Part shown: positions 5,480 to 6,866 of the stretch, one piece after another
How the letters are laid out: the number at the start of each line of letters is the position of its first letter
Numbering within the stretch: position 1 is the first letter of the stretch
From: Sedimenticola sp.
GTDB taxonomy: Bacteria; Pseudomonadota; Gammaproteobacteria; Chromatiales; Chromatiaceae
NCBI GenBank assembly: GCA_030619405.1
Contig: JAUXBK010000145.1
Span: forward strand, 1 to 6,866
Length of the DNA: 6,866 nucleotides
Direction of reading: 5' to 3'
Program-made: the position numbers and the translations under genes
Notes under the pieces: model-generated
Seen by the model: only the letters and a program-made list of their open reading frames with translations
What the model was told of the DNA's origin: nothing
Databases searched by the model: none

Positions 5480-6612
5480 TCCAGCTCCTGCCTGTAGGGA
5501 CTTAACGCATTTAGCTGTTTCATGTAGCCTGCTACTGCCAAACGCTCGTGCCCAACAAAATCTTCTATCGATCGCTGAAACGGGTTCTCTGCCAACCAGT
5601 GGTAGGAACGGGTCAGACGGGGCAGAAACCCACGCGATATCTTATGCTCTCCCTGAGCACCAGGCTCGAAGATTTGTAGGTTGTGTTCAATACAATGCTC
5701 AATTCCCTGATAGTAGCAGGCTTCGAAATGCAGGCTGTTCACCTGTCGCACACTGCCCCAATATCGTCCGTACAGCCTGGTATCACTGAGGTACATCAAA
5801 GAACCAGCGATACATTCCCCTTGCAAGTCCGCCAATACCAGCAGCACTTGATCGGGCAACTGTTCAGCCACCTGTCGAAAGAAGCTCTCATTAAGGGTAG
5901 CGACCCCCCATTTCTCCTCGAATGTTTGACGATAAAACCGGCTGAAATCACGCCAGTCCTGCTCCGTGGCCAGATATCCATCCAACCGTCTTAAGGTAAC
6001 ACCAGCCTCTCCTACCTTGCGCCGCTCCTGTCGAATCTTCTTGCTCTTGCGGGAGGCGAGCCGTGAGAGAAAATCATCGAAACGACTATACCCGGGATTG
6101 TGCCAGTGGAACTGGTAGTCATGTCGGACCATTAGCGACTGCTGATCGAGATACTGCTGATTTGCATCATTCGGAAACAGGCAATGATAACCGCTTGCTC
6201 CGCGCTTTTGCATCAGTTTATTAACTGCCCGTAACAACATGGGATAAACCGTATCCGACCTGCCCGGCTGGCACAGCAGCCGTTGTCCTGCCGCCGGCGT
6301 ATAGGGAACTGCTGACACCAGTTTAGGGAAATAGGAAAGACCAGCCCGTTCATAGGCGGCGGCCCAGGCATTGTCAAACACGAACTCGCCATAGGAGTTG
6401 GTTTTCTCATACAAGGGCATAGCCCCTGTCAGTTGCCCTCCTTCATATACTGCGATATGGCAGGGCAACCAGCCAAATTCTTCTCCCACACAACCCTGCT
6501 CTTCAAGGGCATGCAGAAATTCATGTCGCAGAAAAGGATTGTTATCCTGCAGCAATGCATTCCATTCTGATAATGGAATCTCCTCTATCCTAGAATGAAC
6601 CCTGATATTCAA
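5476..6612 (-). CDS. FemAB-like / DUF482 GNAT-fold acyltransferase
   Basis: A protein of about 378 residues resembling the COG3146/DUF482 group ('FemAB-like' peptidoglycan-related, tandem GNAT folds). Substrate is unknown; FemAB relatives transfer aminoacyl groups, but this is not evidence of that reaction here. With the start used: EIPLSEWNALL near the N-terminus, NPFLRHEFLHALEE (25-38), the hallmark PKLVSAVPYTPAAGQRLL (96-113), a basic segment SRKSKKIRQERRK (187-199), YGRYWGS (281-287) and FEPGAQGEHKISRGFLP (315-331), all characteristic. No signal peptide or membrane segment. The frame stays open upstream to GTG 6663, but those 17 residues come partly from a duplicated repeat and are not family-like. 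TTG at 6612 places the start where relatives begin (NIRVHSRIEEIP), yet its Shine-Dalgarno is poor (CAGAGA, about 12 bases away). The 3' end overlaps the DUF938 remnant by 4 bases (ATGA). Confidence 0.85.
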   Translation of the reverse strand: MNIRVHSRIEEIPLSEWNALLQDNNPFLRHEFLHALEEQGCVGEEFGWLPCHIAVYEGGQLTGAMPLYEKTNSYGEFVFDNAWAAAYERAGLSYFPKLVSAVPYTPAAGQRLLCQPGRSDTVYPMLLRAVNKLMQKRGASGYHCLFPNDANQQYLDQQSLMVRHDYQFHWHNPGYSRFDDFLSRLASRKSKKIRQERRKVGEAGVTLRRLDGYLATEQDWRDFSRFYRQTFEEKWGVATLNESFFRQVAEQLPDQVLLVLADLQGECIAGSLMYLSDTRLYGRYWGSVRQVNSLHFEACYYQGIEHCIEHNLQIFEPGAQGEHKISRGFLPRLTRSYHWLAENPFQRSIEDFVGHERLAVAGYMKQLNALSPYRQELE

Positions 6613-6646
6613 TACGACGAAGATCTCTGTCTGGTCACAATGGATT

Positions 6647-6678
6647 CGTGAAACCGGGGTCACGTGAAACCGGGGTCA
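6647..6678. repeat. Perfect 16-bp tandem duplication beside a transposase
   Basis: CGTGAAACCGGGGTCA occurs twice head to tail (6647-6662 and 6663-6678) and continues as GAGTAAACTTTTC. It occupies the gap between the acyltransferase 5' end and the stop of the REP-associated transposase. Sequences with GGGGTCAGAGTAAACTTT commonly flank such transposases in gammaproteobacteria, so this is probably the end of the transposase unit or a REP copy. It includes the GTG (6663) that would be the farthest-upstream start of the acyltransferase frame. Confidence 0.8.
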
Positions 6679-6706
6679 GAGTAAACTTTTCTGTTTCTGA
6701 TTATTA

Positions 6707-6866
6707 TCAATCTGGTTTTTTTGGCTTACCCATTTTGGCAGGCCGTACTCGTCGCTTCAGATTGGTCTCTATTTCGTCATTGAACCGATCGGAGCCCGGC
6801 GCCAGTCCTTTGTTAACGGCGTCACGAATGTCTTTGATCATGCTGCCGTCCACATGCCTCATGAAC
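6707..6866 (-). CDS. REP-associated tyrosine transposase (RAYT / Y1_Tnp), C-terminal part
   Basis: An open minus-strand frame enters at the right edge and stops at TGA 6709-6707, giving about 53 codons: ...FMRHVDGSMIKDIRDAVNKG, LAPGSDRFNDEIETNLKRRV, RPAKMGKPKKPD. This is the typical C-terminal tail of IS200-like REP-associated transposases: IRxAxNxG, LGSxRFxxEIExxLxRRV and a basic, proline/lysine-rich end. These single-strand HUH nucleases move or process REP palindromes. The catalytic HUH and tyrosine lie in the N-terminal part outside the window, so activity cannot be judged. The duplicated repeat at 6647-6678 lies 28 bases past the stop. Too short to carry a complete gene; the missing 5' end is simply cut by the window. 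Confidence 0.8.
   Translation of the reverse strand, partial: FMRHVDGSMIKDIRDAVNKGLAPGSDRFNDEIETNLKRRVRPAKMGKPKKPD

Noticed and set aside
6613..6663. Acyltransferase start at GTG 6663
   Set aside because: The 17 extra residues come partly from the 16-bp duplication and do not resemble the family start. It remains possible, because the frame is open and TTG 6612 has a weak ribosome site.

Overview
The window looks like chromosomal DNA from a gammaproteobacterium. This rests on the protein set (RmuC with one N-terminal membrane anchor, an MtaB-type methylthiotransferase, PhhB with a Cys-rich N-terminus, a FemAB-like/DUF482 acyltransferase, a REP-associated transposase) and on the kinds of short intergenic repeats present. 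A sulfur-oxidiser-like or Chromatiales-like lineage would fit, but this is inference. No phage, plasmid, CRISPR, rRNA or tRNA gene is visible.

Layout. Left part, + strand: a single-domain rhodanese (149-577, strong Shine-Dalgarno) and a small NTF2-like/SnoaL-like protein (736-1155), separated by an inverted pair of AGAAGTCAGAAT-type repeats. Next, 1156-1594 has no gene. It holds two 35-bp inverted arms of the 'GCAAAGGC' family (1208-1242 and 1509-1543) with a smaller element inside, bounded by perfect 13-bp inverted repeats (1358-1465). Centre: rmuC (1595-3076, -) and mtaB (3389-4681, +) are divergent. The region between them carries a GTCAGGG heptamer array touching the rmuC start codon, a REP-like palindrome, and an AT-rich stretch with a possible mtaB promoter.

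Right part: everything is on the - strand, in transcriptional order: the C-terminus of a REP-associated tyrosine transposase (6707-6866, running off the window), a FemAB-like/DUF482 acyltransferase (5476-6612), a DUF938 gene reduced to its two ends by an internal deletion (5340-5479), phhB (4875-5222), and a remnant resembling the zinc-ribbon end of a Mut7-C protein (4623-4844), convergent on the mtaB end.

Functionally the intact genes are housekeeping or accessory: sulfur transfer, DNA-rearrangement control, tRNA A37 hypermodification and pterin recycling. I see no coherent new multi-gene system. The most informative content is genome erosion: two broken genes interleaved with intact ones in one co-oriented cluster, and at least six distinct short repeat elements packed into the intergenic gaps. 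By eye, rmuC and mtaB are clearly more GC-rich than phhB and the acyltransferase.
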